DNA of 64,000 nucleotides from Corynebacterium yudongzhengii (GTDB lineage: Bacteria; Actinomycetota; Actinomycetes; Mycobacteriales; Mycobacteriaceae). The translations under genes and the position numbers were made by a program. This document shows positions 19,501-27,768 of this stretch, piece by piece; within the stretch, counting starts at the first letter, position 1; every line of letters begins with the position of its first letter. The stretch lies in the NCBI RefSeq assembly GCF_003065405.1, contig NZ_CP026947.1, positions 1,984,001 through 2,048,000 of the forward strand, given 5' to 3'. The notes under the pieces are model-generated. The model was given only the letters and a program-made list of their open reading frames with translations. It had not been told where the DNA came from and searched no databases.

Positions 19501-20136
19501 TTAGATGGGCAGCACGCCGCCGAGGCCGCGGGAATAGTAGACGCTGCCGAACGGGGCGTCGAGACGCACCCACCGGCCGGCCGCCGCCACCCGCAGGTGC
19601 CGGGGGATGTCCATGCCCGCGGAGAACCCCGGGATCAGGCGCAGCGAGGTGCAGGTAAAGATCATGCGCATCGGGATCTCCACTTTCTCGCCGCCGCCTT
19701 CGACCGTGATGACAGTCTGGTTCATCAGCGACGACGGCGGGCCCAGCGGCCCGGAGAACTGCCGGGCAAGTTTCTGGCCCTCGTCGGCGAGCTGACGGAC
19801 GTCGGTGACCGGGAGGGTATCTAAAAGCTGATAGCCCTCGGCCGGGGGCAGGGCGCCCGGCCAGCTCGGGTCGCGGGGTGCGCCGATGTCTCGGCTCTCG
19901 AGGCGCAAAGCGTTGAGCACGTTATCGGCCGCGACGACCGCACCGTCGCGGGAGAGTTCGCCTTCGATGCGTCGAGAAGCGATCACCTCGAACGGCGTGG
20001 TGACGAAGCAGTCAATGACCCCGCCGCCGAGCTGACGGAACCGGACCGACGCGCCCGCGTCCAAATCCGTTGCCCTGCCCACCAGGGAGATCAGGCCGGG
20101 TTTTCCGGCCGTGACAGTCAGCGACTCCGAGGCCAT
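19501..20136 (-). CDS. Conserved hypothetical protein, downstream partner of the thioesterase
   Basis: A 211-residue soluble protein without signal peptide or membrane segments. Notable stretches are FRQLGGGVIDCFVTTPFEVIASRRIEG near residue 33 and VEIPMRMIFTCTSLRLIPGFSAGMDIPRHLRV near 155. No catalytic motif is recognised. Its ATG follows the stop codon of the thioesterase gene without a gap (TAG then ATG), so the two are translated together, suggesting a shared acyl-CoA or cofactor-related role. I cannot assign a function. Confidence 0.75.
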   Translation of the reverse strand: MASESLTVTAGKPGLISLVGRATDLDAGASVRFRQLGGGVIDCFVTTPFEVIASRRIEGELSRDGAVVAADNVLNALRLESRDIGAPRDPSWPGALPPAEGYQLLDTLPVTDVRQLADEGQKLARQFSGPLGPPSSLMNQTVITVEGGGEKVEIPMRMIFTCTSLRLIPGFSAGMDIPRHLRVAAAGRWVRLDAPFGSVYYSRGLGGVLPI

Positions 20137-20592
20137 CTAGAATTCGTCCCCGTAATCAGGCACCTCGTCGGTCAGCTCCGCCTGCTTCGGGGCCTCGGTG
20201 AGAATACCGATCTCGGTGTCCGTCAGCGCGCGCGGGGACTCCGTCTGCAGATCGACGGCGACCTGGACGCACTCGATCACACACGCCAGGCGGTTCTGGC
20301 GGTCCTTGATCTCCTGGCGGGTGATAAAAGAGGTGGTGCCGATCTCCACGACGGTGGTCTCGACGGTCACCTCGGTGGTGTCGCTGAGGATCGGCTTGAA
20401 GTAGTCGGCCTCGAGACGGCGCACGAACACCGGGAAGTCGTGTCCCTGAGAGAAGAAGTTATCCTCCGCGAACGCGACGCGGGCCTCCTGGGCCAGCTCG
20501 ATGTAATTGGCGTTCATGACGTGCCCGTACCGGTCGAAGTCCCCCCAACGCAGCGGAACCCGGGTGGTGTGAACAAAGTTGGATGCCGACAT
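20137..20592 (-). CDS. Acyl-CoA thioesterase, 4HBT hotdog fold
   Basis: A 151-residue hotdog-fold thioesterase. The YbgC/4HBT signature WGDFDRYGHVMNANYIELAQEARVAF lies near residues 16-41, with the catalytic Asp/His environment DxxGHVxNxxY. It hydrolyses an acyl-CoA thioester; chain length is not evident. ATG at 20592 is preceded by GATAGGAAT. A TATAAT box about 70 bp upstream indicates its own promoter, separate from ettA. Confidence 0.85.
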   Translation of the reverse strand: MSASNFVHTTRVPLRWGDFDRYGHVMNANYIELAQEARVAFAEDNFFSQGHDFPVFVRRLEADYFKPILSDTTEVTVETTVVEIGTTSFITRQEIKDRQNRLACVIECVQVAVDLQTESPRALTDTEIGILTEAPKQAELTDEVPDYGDEF

Positions 20593-20661
20593 GGGAAAAG
20601 ACTAATTCCTATCGTTGGTAATGCTGAATCTCAATTGCTAGCGAGGATCTCGCCGGGCGCC

Positions 20662-20667
20662 ATTATA
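20662..20667 (-). promoter_or_regulatory. TATAAT -10 box of the thioesterase gene
   Basis: On the minus strand the sequence reads GTATAATGG, a perfect -10 hexamer. Transcription would start near 20655, giving a leader of about 63 bases that begins with a small GCGAG-ATC-CTCGC hairpin (20641-20653). Confidence 0.5.
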
Positions 20668-20721
20668 CGGCAGAGCGGCTGGTGGAACCCGAAGCGCGCA
20701 ACCCGATGCGCAAACACCGCC

Positions 20722-20758
20722 CCGGCGCGCCGGTGGCCGAAGAGAGGATGCTCTCCGG
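20722..20758. terminator. Hairpins downstream of ettA
   Basis: An 8-bp stem, CCGAAGAG (20737-20744) with CTCTCCGG (20751-20758), and the perfect GC palindrome CCGGCGCGCCGG (20722-20733) follow the ettA stop. There is no T-run, so they may attenuate rather than fully terminate. Confidence 0.3.
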
Positions 20759-20802
20759 GCGATACCTTACGCGGTGGGGCGGCGTTCTACAGCGGGAAGC
20801 GT

Positions 20803-22473
20803 TTAGCGGGCCAGCTTGCGGTGGGTCGTCGACGACGGGCGTGCGGCGGCCTCACCGTAGCGCTCGACCTTGTTCTTCTCGTAGTCGCCGAAGTTGCCCT
20901 CGAACCAGAACCACTTGCCTTCCTCGTGATCGCCTTCCCAGGCGAGGATGTGGGTACAGGTGCGGTCCAAGAACCAGCGGTCGTGGGAGATGACCACGGC
21001 GCAGCCCGGGAAGTTGGTCAGGGCGTTTTCCAGAGAGCCGAGCGTCTCGACGTCGAGGTCGTTGGTCGGCTCATCGAGGAGGATCAGGTTACCGCCCTGC
21101 TTGAGCGTCAGCGCCAAGTTCAGGCGGTTGCGCTCACCACCGGAGAGCACCTTCGACGGCTTCTGCTGGTCCGGGCCCTTGAAGCCGAACGCCGAGAGGT
21201 AGGCGCGCGAGGGCATCTCGTTCTGGCCGACCTGGATGTAGTCGAGGCCGCCGGAGACGACCTCCCAGACGGTCTGCTCGGGGTCGATGTTCTCACGGTT
21301 CTGGTCGACATACGACAGCTGGACAGTATCGCCGATCTCGACGGAGCCGGAGTCCGGTTCCTCCAGGCCCACGATGGTCTTGAACAAGGTAGTCTTGCCC
21401 ACGCCGTTGGGGCCGATGACGCCGACGATGCCGTTGCGCGGCAGGGTGAACGACAGGTCCTTGATGAGGGTACGCCCGTCGAAGCCCTTGACCAGGTCCT
21501 GAACCTCGACGACCTTGTTGCCCAACCGCGGCGGGGTGGGGATCTGGATCTCTTCGAAGTCCAGCTTCCGGTACTTCTCGGCCTCGGCCGCCATCTCCTC
21601 GTAGCGCTCCAGGCGGGCCTTGTTCTTGGACTGGCGGGCCTTCGGCGAGGAACGCACCCACTCGAGCTCGTTCTTGAGGCGCTTCTGCAGCTTCTGGTCC
21701 TTCTTGCCCGCGACCTCGAGGCGCTCGGCCTTCTTCTCCAGGTAGGTGGAGTAGTTGCCCTCGTAGGGGTAGAGCTTGCCGCGGTCGACCTCACAGATCC
21801 ACTCCGCGACGTTGTCGAGGAAGTAGCGGTCGTGGGTAATCGCCAGGACGGCACCCGGGTAGTCCTGCAGGTGCTTCTCCAGCCACAGGACACTCTCGGC
21901 GTCCAGGTGGTTGGTGGGCTCGTCGAGAAGCAGCAGGTCCGGCTGGGTCAGCAGCAGCTTCGCCAGGGCAACTCGGCGGCGCTCACCACCGGAGAGGTGA
22001 GTGACCGGCTCATCGGCCGGCGGGCAGCGCAGCGCGGAGAGCGCCTGGTCGATCTTGGAGTCGACCTCCCAGGCATCGGCGGCGTCGAGCTCCTCCTGGA
22101 GCTTGCCCATCTCGGTCATGAGCTCGTCGGAGTAGTTGGTGGCCATCTCCTCGGCGATTTCCTCGAAGCGGGCCTTCTTCACCATGATGTCGCCGAGTCC
22201 CTCCTCGACGTTTTCGCGGACCGTCTTCTCCTCGTTGAGGGGCGGCTCCTGCAGCAGGATGCCCACGGTCGCGCCGGGGTCGAGGAAGGCTTCGCCGTTG
22301 TTGGGTTCGTCGATGCCGGCCATGATCTTCAGCAGCGACGACTTACCGGCGCCGTTCGGACCGACGACGCCGATCTTGGCGCCCGGGTAAAAGGCCATGG
22401 TGACGTTGTCGAGGATGAGCTTGTCCCCGATGGCCCTGCGTACGTTTTTCATCGTGTAGATGAATTCCGCCAT
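20803..22473 (-). CDS. ettA: Energy-dependent translational throttle protein (ABC-F ATPase)
   Basis: A 556-residue soluble ABC-F protein with two ATPase cassettes. Cassette 1: GPNGAGKSSLLKIMAG, LSGGERRRVALAK, LLLLDEPTNHLD. Cassette 2: GPNGVGKTTLFKTIVG, LSGGERNRLNLAL, LILLDEPTNDLD. The linker region (KKAERLEVAGKKDQKLQKRLKNELEWVRSSPKARQSKNKARLERYEEM) matches the P-site tRNA interaction motif of EttA, which binds the ribosomal E site and gates the first elongation step by energy level. Length is the normal 555-560. The ssb paralogue lies 55 bp upstream on the same strand. Confidence 0.95.
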   Translation of the reverse strand: MAEFIYTMKNVRRAIGDKLILDNVTMAFYPGAKIGVVGPNGAGKSSLLKIMAGIDEPNNGEAFLDPGATVGILLQEPPLNEEKTVRENVEEGLGDIMVKKARFEEIAEEMATNYSDELMTEMGKLQEELDAADAWEVDSKIDQALSALRCPPADEPVTHLSGGERRRVALAKLLLTQPDLLLLDEPTNHLDAESVLWLEKHLQDYPGAVLAITHDRYFLDNVAEWICEVDRGKLYPYEGNYSTYLEKKAERLEVAGKKDQKLQKRLKNELEWVRSSPKARQSKNKARLERYEEMAAEAEKYRKLDFEEIQIPTPPRLGNKVVEVQDLVKGFDGRTLIKDLSFTLPRNGIVGVIGPNGVGKTTLFKTIVGLEEPDSGSVEIGDTVQLSYVDQNRENIDPEQTVWEVVSGGLDYIQVGQNEMPSRAYLSAFGFKGPDQQKPSKVLSGGERNRLNLALTLKQGGNLILLDEPTNDLDVETLGSLENALTNFPGCAVVISHDRWFLDRTCTHILAWEGDHEEGKWFWFEGNFGDYEKNKVERYGEAAARPSSTTHRKLAR

Positions 22474-22528
22474 TATTCCCCTTTGTCGAAGAAGTATTCT
22501 GTTCCTGACAAAGGGTACATCAGGCGTC

Positions 22529-23089
22529 TTAGAACGGGGGCTGCTTGCCGCCCTCCTCCCCGGCCTCAGCGCCTGCTGCGGCGGCGGCCGCCGCGGATTC
22601 GTTCTGCGCTGCGATATCGCCGCCGCGGTCTTCGTCGAGCAGTTCGTCGACCTTCGGCATCTCCGGGGCGTCGAGGGCCTCGTGCGCCTTGTGGGTGGCG
22701 TGGTCGGTGCGCAGCGACGAGACGATGTGCTTGGACAGATCGACGCCGAGGCGCTCGATCTTGAGTTTGATCTTCTGGCGGTTGACGTCGGCCTGCTTGC
22801 CGAAGCTGTCGGTGTAGATGGTCTCCTTCCACTCCTCGGTGACGATGCGGCCGGTGACCACCACGCTCATGCCCTTCACGAGCGAGGCCTTCGCGTTGGT
22901 GGCCAGCTGGCCCCACATCTCCCCGGTGATGTACAGGTTGTCGACGTCGCGCCACGTATCCGTCTGCAGATCACGAACAGAGCGGGACGCGGCCAGCCGG
23001 ATCTCGCCGACGAGGTTGTCGTTGCTGGTGCGCTTGAGCTTCGGGTTGCTGGTCAAATTGCCGACGAGCGTGATCGGGTGCTGGGGCAT
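22529..23089 (-). CDS. Single-stranded DNA-binding protein (ssb paralogue)
   Basis: A 186-residue OB-fold protein: ITLVGNLTSNPKLKRTSNDNLVGEIRLAAS, LYITGEMWGQLATNAKASLVKGMSVVVTGRIVTEEW. The tail is low-complexity Ala/Gly/Glu and ends GKQPPF, a degenerate form of the DDxPPF tip that recruits partners. Position beside ettA fits the second actinobacterial SSB (SsbB-like) rather than the rpsF-linked one; that is inference. ATG at 23089. Two perfect DnaA boxes lie 138-184 bp upstream. Confidence 0.9.
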   Translation of the reverse strand: MPQHPITLVGNLTSNPKLKRTSNDNLVGEIRLAASRSVRDLQTDTWRDVDNLYITGEMWGQLATNAKASLVKGMSVVVTGRIVTEEWKETIYTDSFGKQADVNRQKIKLKIERLGVDLSKHIVSSLRTDHATHKAHEALDAPEMPKVDELLDEDRGGDIAAQNESAAAAAAAGAEAGEEGGKQPPF

Positions 23090-23225
23090 AGCGTCTTCGG
23101 ACCTTTCCTCGGAACTGGCCGCCGGGGCATCCGGCGGTGATGTAACTGGATGTGAAACGCCTTCGGTGGCGTTCGCTTGTTACTGTGCCGAGAAAATTGC
23201 GGCTTCGCGCCGAGGTGTCGCAAAC

Positions 23226-23274
23226 CTGTGGATAACTCGCCCGGAAGGCACTTTTCGACGGCCGTTATCCACAG
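23226..23274. promoter_or_regulatory. Paired DnaA boxes in inverted orientation
   Basis: TGTGGATAA at 23227-23235 and TTATCCACA at 23265-23273 are both perfect DnaA boxes. They are the cores of an 11-bp inverted repeat (CTGTGGATAAC / GTTATCCACAG) with a 27-bp loop, between the ssb paralogue and the CtaG-CopD gene. Confidence 0.65.
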
Positions 23275-23295
23275 ATCCTTCACCCGCGGTTGCGG

Positions 23296-25584
23296 CTAGC
23301 GCTTCTTTCTGCTGCGCCGGAACTCGCGTCCGTAATAGTCGCCCTGCATGCTGCCGCCTCCTTCGTGATAACGGCGCAACACGGCGTTGTAGGCGTCGAG
23401 ATCTTCGGAGATATCATCCTCCGCCTCCTCGTCATCGGCGCTGGTCTCAGCGTTATCCACACGTTGACCGTGCAGGGAAAGGATCCCGGAAGAGGTGCGG
23501 GAGCTGTCGACGGCAACGGCCTTGTGCTCCGGTTCTTCGCCACGCGGCGCCGTGGCCTCGGCGGGCTGGTCGTGCTCGGTGTGCCGGCGCTCTGCGGCGT
23601 CGAGACGCTCGTCGAGCGCTCGTTCGTTGATTTTCTCCTCCCTCCGCCACTCGAAGAAGAGCATGAGGAAGACGAAGGTCAGCGGGAAGGAGCCGAAGGC
23701 CCAGCCGATGCCGCCGCCGACGCGCTGGTCCTGCAGCAGATCCGGATCCCACGGCAGCTCGAGGGACTGGTAGAACTCCAGGCCCATGACGGTGGTGAGC
23801 ATCATCAGATAGACGCCGAGGAAGAGGTGCACCGGCATCGAGATCACCAGCCAGGCCAGCCGGATGGCGGCTGGGCGGCGATCCGGGATGTGATCCGGAC
23901 CCATCAGCTCCCAGAAGTAGAAGTACCCGGAGACCAAGAACATGCCGTTCATGATGACGTGTCCGGCGTGCTCGGAGATCGCGACCTCGTAGAGCGGGAT
24001 GTAGAGGTAGAGCACGTAGAAGAACACGAGGAACTGCAGCAGGTTCACCCAGGGGGTGGTGATGACCTTAACCAGCCGGGAATGGCACAGCGCGTGTGCC
24101 CAGTCGTGCGGGGTGAAATCGCCGTTCTCGCCGGGGTCCCAGACCCGCATCACCAGCGTCAGCGGCGCGCCCATGGTGAGAAACAGCGGCACGACCATGG
24201 ACAGCAGCATGTGCGCGAGCATGTGCATGGAGTAGGTCGCCGGCATGTACATCCCGATACCGGAGCTGACCGTGATAAACAGCGACGCGCAGCCCACCAG
24301 CCACCAGATGGTCCACGAGGTGCGCCACTGCTGACCGCGCCGCTTCGCGACGCGCACCCCAGCTAGGTAGAAGCCCGCCAGCAGCAGGGCGATGGTGCCG
24401 TAAAGGATCTCGAAGCGCCACATGGTGAACACGTTGACAAGCGTCGGTTCCTCGTAGAGCTCGTAGCCGAGCTGGATCTCCATCGGAGACAGGTTCGGGT
24501 CGAGCGGGGGCGGCGGCGTCCGGCCCATGGTCACGGCGATACCGGCGATGGCCGCCATGACGACGACCTCCCCGACCGCCAGGCGCACAAACGCGGAGTT
24601 CTTCTTGCCCAGCTGCGGCATGGTGACCTGGCGGTGCCAGAAGCCGATGAGGGCGAGGATGACGGTGCCGAGAATCTTGGCGAAGATGATCAGCCCGTAG
24701 CGGGTGGTCAACAAGTCGGTGATCTGGATGCGGATGAGCATGCTGATCACGCCGGAAATCGCCACCGCGATGATCGAGAACAGCGCCACCTTGCTGTAGC
24801 GGCGCACGGCCTTCGGCAGGCCCGGGCCCAGGCGGCGACCGTGGGCGATGAGCGCCATGAGCCCGCCGATCCAGATCGCCATGAACACCAGGTGCCAGAG
24901 GTAAGCGTTGGTGCCGTAGTCATGCGCGCCGCCGGAGGCCGCGTGGCCTTCCATGCCGAGCGGGATGATCATGACCACCGAGCCGACAAATAGCACGGGC
25001 TGCAGGCCCCAGGTGCGCAGGATAAGCCCGGCGATGCCGACGACGGCGCCGATCACCGTACACACGAGCCACACCTGGCTGGTGGCCACCTGCTCGATCG
25101 CCAGCGCCCACGAGCCCGGGTCCAGGGACTGGAAAAACGGCGTGCCGGAGATGTCCGACAGCGTCATGGGGATCATTACCGCCGCCACCACCGCGAACGC
25201 CAGCGCGCTGAGGGCGCCGGTACGGGCGGCGATGTGCCCGTCGACACTTAAGCGAGCCTCCGCCAGGCTGCGGCCACCGTCCGGGAGTGGGCGCGGGTCG
25301 ATGAAGAACGCGGCAAACAGGAAGGATCCGATGGACAGAGCGGCGAGTATCCACGCAGCGGCCCGGAGAAAGGGCAGGCCGTAGGTGGTCAGCGCCCCGG
25401 GGTCGGGGATGCCGAGCGCCGCCAGGGAATCCCCGACAAACGAATAACTGATCGTGGCGCCAACGAGAGCGGCGACCAGAATCGCGACGAGGTAGAGCGG
25501 CCAGGTGGGACGTGCCTTCCGGGCAGAGCCGGCACTAGTGGGCTGGTGGTCTACGGACGACTGTGATGACTGCGCAGTGGCCAT
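23296..25584 (-). CDS. Copper resistance CopD / cytochrome oxidase assembly CtaG fusion membrane protein
   Basis: A 762-residue polytopic protein. The N-terminal half (to about 370) has the CopD copper-transport layout, with helices and the motif NAYLWHLVFMAIWIGGLMAL. The C-terminal half is a caa3_CtaG domain with conserved histidines in YSMHMLAHMLLSM and HVIMNGMFLVSGYFYFWELMGPDHIP, implicated in delivering copper to cytochrome c oxidase. The last about 120 residues are hydrophilic and charged, rich in Glu/Asp/Ser. ATG at 25584. Functionally it pairs with ctaD elsewhere in the window. The coding part near the stop contains a third DnaA box. Confidence 0.9.
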   Translation of the reverse strand: MATAQSSQSSVDHQPTSAGSARKARPTWPLYLVAILVAALVGATISYSFVGDSLAALGIPDPGALTTYGLPFLRAAAWILAALSIGSFLFAAFFIDPRPLPDGGRSLAEARLSVDGHIAARTGALSALAFAVVAAVMIPMTLSDISGTPFFQSLDPGSWALAIEQVATSQVWLVCTVIGAVVGIAGLILRTWGLQPVLFVGSVVMIIPLGMEGHAASGGAHDYGTNAYLWHLVFMAIWIGGLMALIAHGRRLGPGLPKAVRRYSKVALFSIIAVAISGVISMLIRIQITDLLTTRYGLIIFAKILGTVILALIGFWHRQVTMPQLGKKNSAFVRLAVGEVVVMAAIAGIAVTMGRTPPPPLDPNLSPMEIQLGYELYEEPTLVNVFTMWRFEILYGTIALLLAGFYLAGVRVAKRRGQQWRTSWTIWWLVGCASLFITVSSGIGMYMPATYSMHMLAHMLLSMVVPLFLTMGAPLTLVMRVWDPGENGDFTPHDWAHALCHSRLVKVITTPWVNLLQFLVFFYVLYLYIPLYEVAISEHAGHVIMNGMFLVSGYFYFWELMGPDHIPDRRPAAIRLAWLVISMPVHLFLGVYLMMLTTVMGLEFYQSLELPWDPDLLQDQRVGGGIGWAFGSFPLTFVFLMLFFEWRREEKINERALDERLDAAERRHTEHDQPAEATAPRGEEPEHKAVAVDSSRTSSGILSLHGQRVDNAETSADDEEAEDDISEDLDAYNAVLRRYHEGGGSMQGDYYGREFRRSRKKR
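23453..23461. promoter_or_regulatory. Third DnaA box, inside the CtaG-CopD coding region
   Basis: A perfect TTATCCACA lies 179 bp beyond the inverted pair. Because it is in the low-complexity C-terminal tail of the protein it may be tolerated rather than selected, but the three boxes lie in a 235-bp span. Confidence 0.5.
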
Positions 25585-25660
25585 GGACTACACCCTAAAC
25601 CGTCGATGGATCAGGCCCTAAGCCTTAGCCCTAGACGGTGATGCGCTACACTTCAGGCGC

Positions 25661-25705
25661 ACCGCAGCGCACGTCTGCGGTGGCCCGCGGTTAAGCCTGC
25701 GGGCC
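25661..25705 (+). ncRNA. Tandem hairpins in the tRNA-Arg leader
   Basis: Two perfect 7-bp stems stand back to back: ACCGCAG/CTGCGGT (25661-25681) and GGCCCGC/GCGGGCC (25682-25705). The tRNA begins one base later. A TACACT -10 box about 10 bp upstream would start transcription just before them, so they probably form part of the precursor tRNA. Confidence 0.45.
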
Positions 25706-25706
25706 T

Positions 25707-25780
25707 GCCCCCGTAGCTCAGTGGATTAGAGCATCCGGTTTCTACCCGGCTGGTCGCGGGTTCGAATCCTGCCGGGGGCG
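25707..25780 (+). tRNA. tRNA-Arg (anticodon TCT)
   Basis: The cloverleaf folds with acceptor GCCCCCG/CGGGGGC, D-stem GCTC/GAGC and T-arm GCGGG-TTCGAAT-CCTGC. The anticodon loop TTTCTAC gives TCT, decoding AGA/AGG. The lowest anticodon-stem pair is a T-C mismatch (positions 27-43). CCA is not encoded. Confidence 0.9.
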
Positions 25781-25988
25781 CTTTTCTTTGGGGGCGGGGT
25801 GGGCGGCCTCGATAGGGTGAATAGTTTTATTATTCAAGTAAAGATTTTGAAAAATATCCCTTATGATCCTAGTTGGGGCGCCTTTTCATTGTTATCGTCG
25901 GGTGCGAGACGTCGTGTGCCCACAGTGACATATCAGTCGCCCCCACTGCCTCGGCGCTGGGTAAAGCCCCCATGGGAAGGAGCCAGCA

Positions 25989-26304
25989 GTGAGCGACGTA
26001 TCAACTAGCACAATCGTGACCACCCAGCCGGATTCCGCATCCCGCTGATCCTCTACGCGGCGGCAGTCTCTGCCGCCATTGCGGCGGGCTCCGGGATCGT
26101 CATGTCCTCACAGGACTACCCGTGGTGGGTCTGGCCCCTCGAGGCGGTGGTGTTGACCTCATCGCCTACGCGCTGTCTCGCCACGTCGTCGCCACGGATG
26201 ACGCCGGCGAGCACGCCATCGTGAGCAATACGAAAATGATCGGATTCGCGATTATCGCGGCGGTTTTGATCGTAGGTTTCGTGGTGACGGTCTTTATTCT
26301 CTAA
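25989..26304 (+). pseudogene. Frameshifted small membrane-protein gene
   Basis: A GTG at 25989 with AAGGAG 7 bases upstream starts VSDVSTSTIVTTQPDSASR, which ends in TGA. The adjacent frame then continues RIPLILYAAAVSAAIAAGSGIVM and SSQDYPWWVWPLEAVV, and a third frame resumes as GGVDLIAYALSRHVV to KMIGFAIIAAVLIVGFVVTVFIL, ending at TAA 26304. Joined across two shifts (near 26035 and 26150) it would be a protein of about 104 residues with at least two membrane helices. The ribosome site and a downstream terminator are intact, so decay is recent or the sequence has errors. Confidence 0.65.
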
Positions 26305-26359
26305 AACCTTTTCATCGGTGCCGGCTGGGCTGAGTGTTTGCCCGGTTCTAGGCACAAAG

Positions 26360-26400
26360 AAAGCGCGGCCGGTTTCTCCGACCGCGCTTTCGGCGTTTTT
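26360..26400. terminator. Strong bidirectional terminator
   Basis: AAAGCGCGG (26360-26368) pairs perfectly with CCGCGCTTT (26382-26390); inside, CGG pairs with CCG across one mismatch, leaving a TTTCT loop. T-runs follow on both strands, serving the pseudogene and the leftward protease gene. Confidence 0.8.
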
Positions 26401-26413
26401 GAGGCGCCGGGGA

Positions 26414-27556
26414 CTAGAACTCTTCGAGGAGCTGCTCCAGGCCGACGGCGATGCCCAGCGGGCCGATGTTATCAATGTGATCCTGCGCCGTAACGGTAGC
26501 CTCGTTCCAGGTCTGCTCAGCGCCGGCGAAGTCGCCGGAGGTGACCTGGTCGGTGAGCTGACCGGCGTACTGCTCGGCGTCCGCCTGGGCCTCGCCGACC
26601 GCCTTGTCGAGCTCCGCGGACAGGTCGGGGACATCGAGGTTCTCCTGGGCCCATTGCTGCCCAGCCTCGTTGTCCTGGTTCACGGTCCTAAAGTCCGTGT
26701 CGTGCGGCTCGGTGGATTCAGAGAGCTGGAAGTGGTCGTTGACCTGCCCGTCCGGGATGCCGTAGGCCTCCTGCAGGGCAGCATCGGCCGTGCTGGCGCT
26801 ACCGACCGACCCAAAGGCCTGAGAGGTCATGCCGATAACCTCACCGTTGTTCGGGTCATAGTTGATGCCGCCCGAATCGCCCTTCAGGTAGTTCAGGTTG
26901 TAGCTGTAGACCATGTGCTGGGAGCGGAACAGCTGGGTGCCACAGGAGCGGCCGGAGGTGGTGCCATCCTTGCAGATCGGCTGACCGAAGTTGTCGATGC
27001 TGATCTGGTAGGGAGCCAGGTCCGGGTAGTCGCGGATGCCGGTGAGCTCAACGCCCGGGCCCTGTGGGTTGCCGAAGCGGTCCACCGACTGCGCCATCCG
27101 GGTGGTGGAGACACCCGGGTTGAGCTCGACAACACCCCAGTCAGCGCCCAGGGCCACGTCGATGGCCGCGTCCACAACGTTGGTCTCACGCGGCTCGATG
27201 AGCTTGGCCTCTCCGCGATAACCGATGAGCTCGTCGCCGTCTGGGCGCGGCACGAAGACCTCATGGGTGGGGACCCACTGCGGGTCCATGGGCAGAAGGC
27301 AGTGGCCGGCGGTCAGCATGACCGGGCGCGGTGCCTGGCCACCCTCCGTGAGCATGCCGACAGGGCCCTGCGAACACATACCGGCGTCGAGTTCGACCGG
27401 CACGTTCGGCAGCGAGGTTTCGACGGGGTGGGTGCGGATGGGGGCGCCGGGAGCAGCGGTTGCGGCGTCCGCGCTGGTGGGAGTGACCAGCGCTCCGACG
27501 GCGAGGCCGACAGTGGTGAGCCCGGCGACAGCCAGGCGGATCGATGAGAAAGCCAT
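26414..27556 (-). CDS. Secreted trypsin-like serine protease (S1 family)
   Basis: A 380-residue protein. The signal peptide covers about residues 1-32, with Ala-rich cleavage near TSADAATA. The catalytic triad can be read: His85 in LTAGHC, Asp139 in LGADWGVVEL and Ser228 in KGDSGGINYD. Two further cysteines (Cys195, Cys205) could form a disulfide. After the protease domain, a C-terminal region of about 100 residues is acidic and helical (ELDKAVGEAQADAEQYAGQL). The ATG at 27556 has AAGGAC nine bases upstream and is preferred over an in-frame GTG at 27565. A 7-bp inverted repeat lies in the promoter region. Confidence 0.9.
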   Translation of the reverse strand: MAFSSIRLAVAGLTTVGLAVGALVTPTSADAATAAPGAPIRTHPVETSLPNVPVELDAGMCSQGPVGMLTEGGQAPRPVMLTAGHCLLPMDPQWVPTHEVFVPRPDGDELIGYRGEAKLIEPRETNVVDAAIDVALGADWGVVELNPGVSTTRMAQSVDRFGNPQGPGVELTGIRDYPDLAPYQISIDNFGQPICKDGTTSGRSCGTQLFRSQHMVYSYNLNYLKGDSGGINYDPNNGEVIGMTSQAFGSVGSASTADAALQEAYGIPDGQVNDHFQLSESTEPHDTDFRTVNQDNEAGQQWAQENLDVPDLSAELDKAVGEAQADAEQYAGQLTDQVTSGDFAGAEQTWNEATVTAQDHIDNIGPLGIAVGLEQLLEEF

Positions 27557-27579
27557 TCTGGGCACGTCCTTAGAATGCT

Positions 27580-27599
27580 TGCAATTTATAAGAATTGCA
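27580..27599. promoter_or_regulatory. Inverted repeat upstream of the protease gene
   Basis: TGCAATT-TATAAG-AATTGCA is a perfect 7-bp inverted repeat, 24 bp before the protease ATG, where a repressor would block transcription. The regulator is unknown. Confidence 0.4.
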
Positions 27600-27768
27600 G
27601 AAACTCTGCCAGGTGAATTCTATCTCATTATCGCCCCTCTGTGCCCCAAAAAATGAAAAAACTTTTCAATACCTGAAAGTGCCATCTCCTCTCACCGCGG
27701 CGAGTGCTCGGTTACGCTGGGACATTCGACGAAGACCCCCACGGCCCCGACAGAAAAGGCGGTTTCCC

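Noticed and set aside
20440..22764. A 774-codon open frame on the plus strand opposite ettA and the thioesterase
   Set aside because: It covers genes with full family signatures on the other strand and has low-complexity Leu/Val/Gly/Glu content typical of antisense shadows.
23226..23461. Chromosomal replication origin
   Set aside because: Three DnaA boxes are present but there is no dnaA, dnaN, recF, AT-rich tract or parA/parB nearby, so oriC is unlikely.
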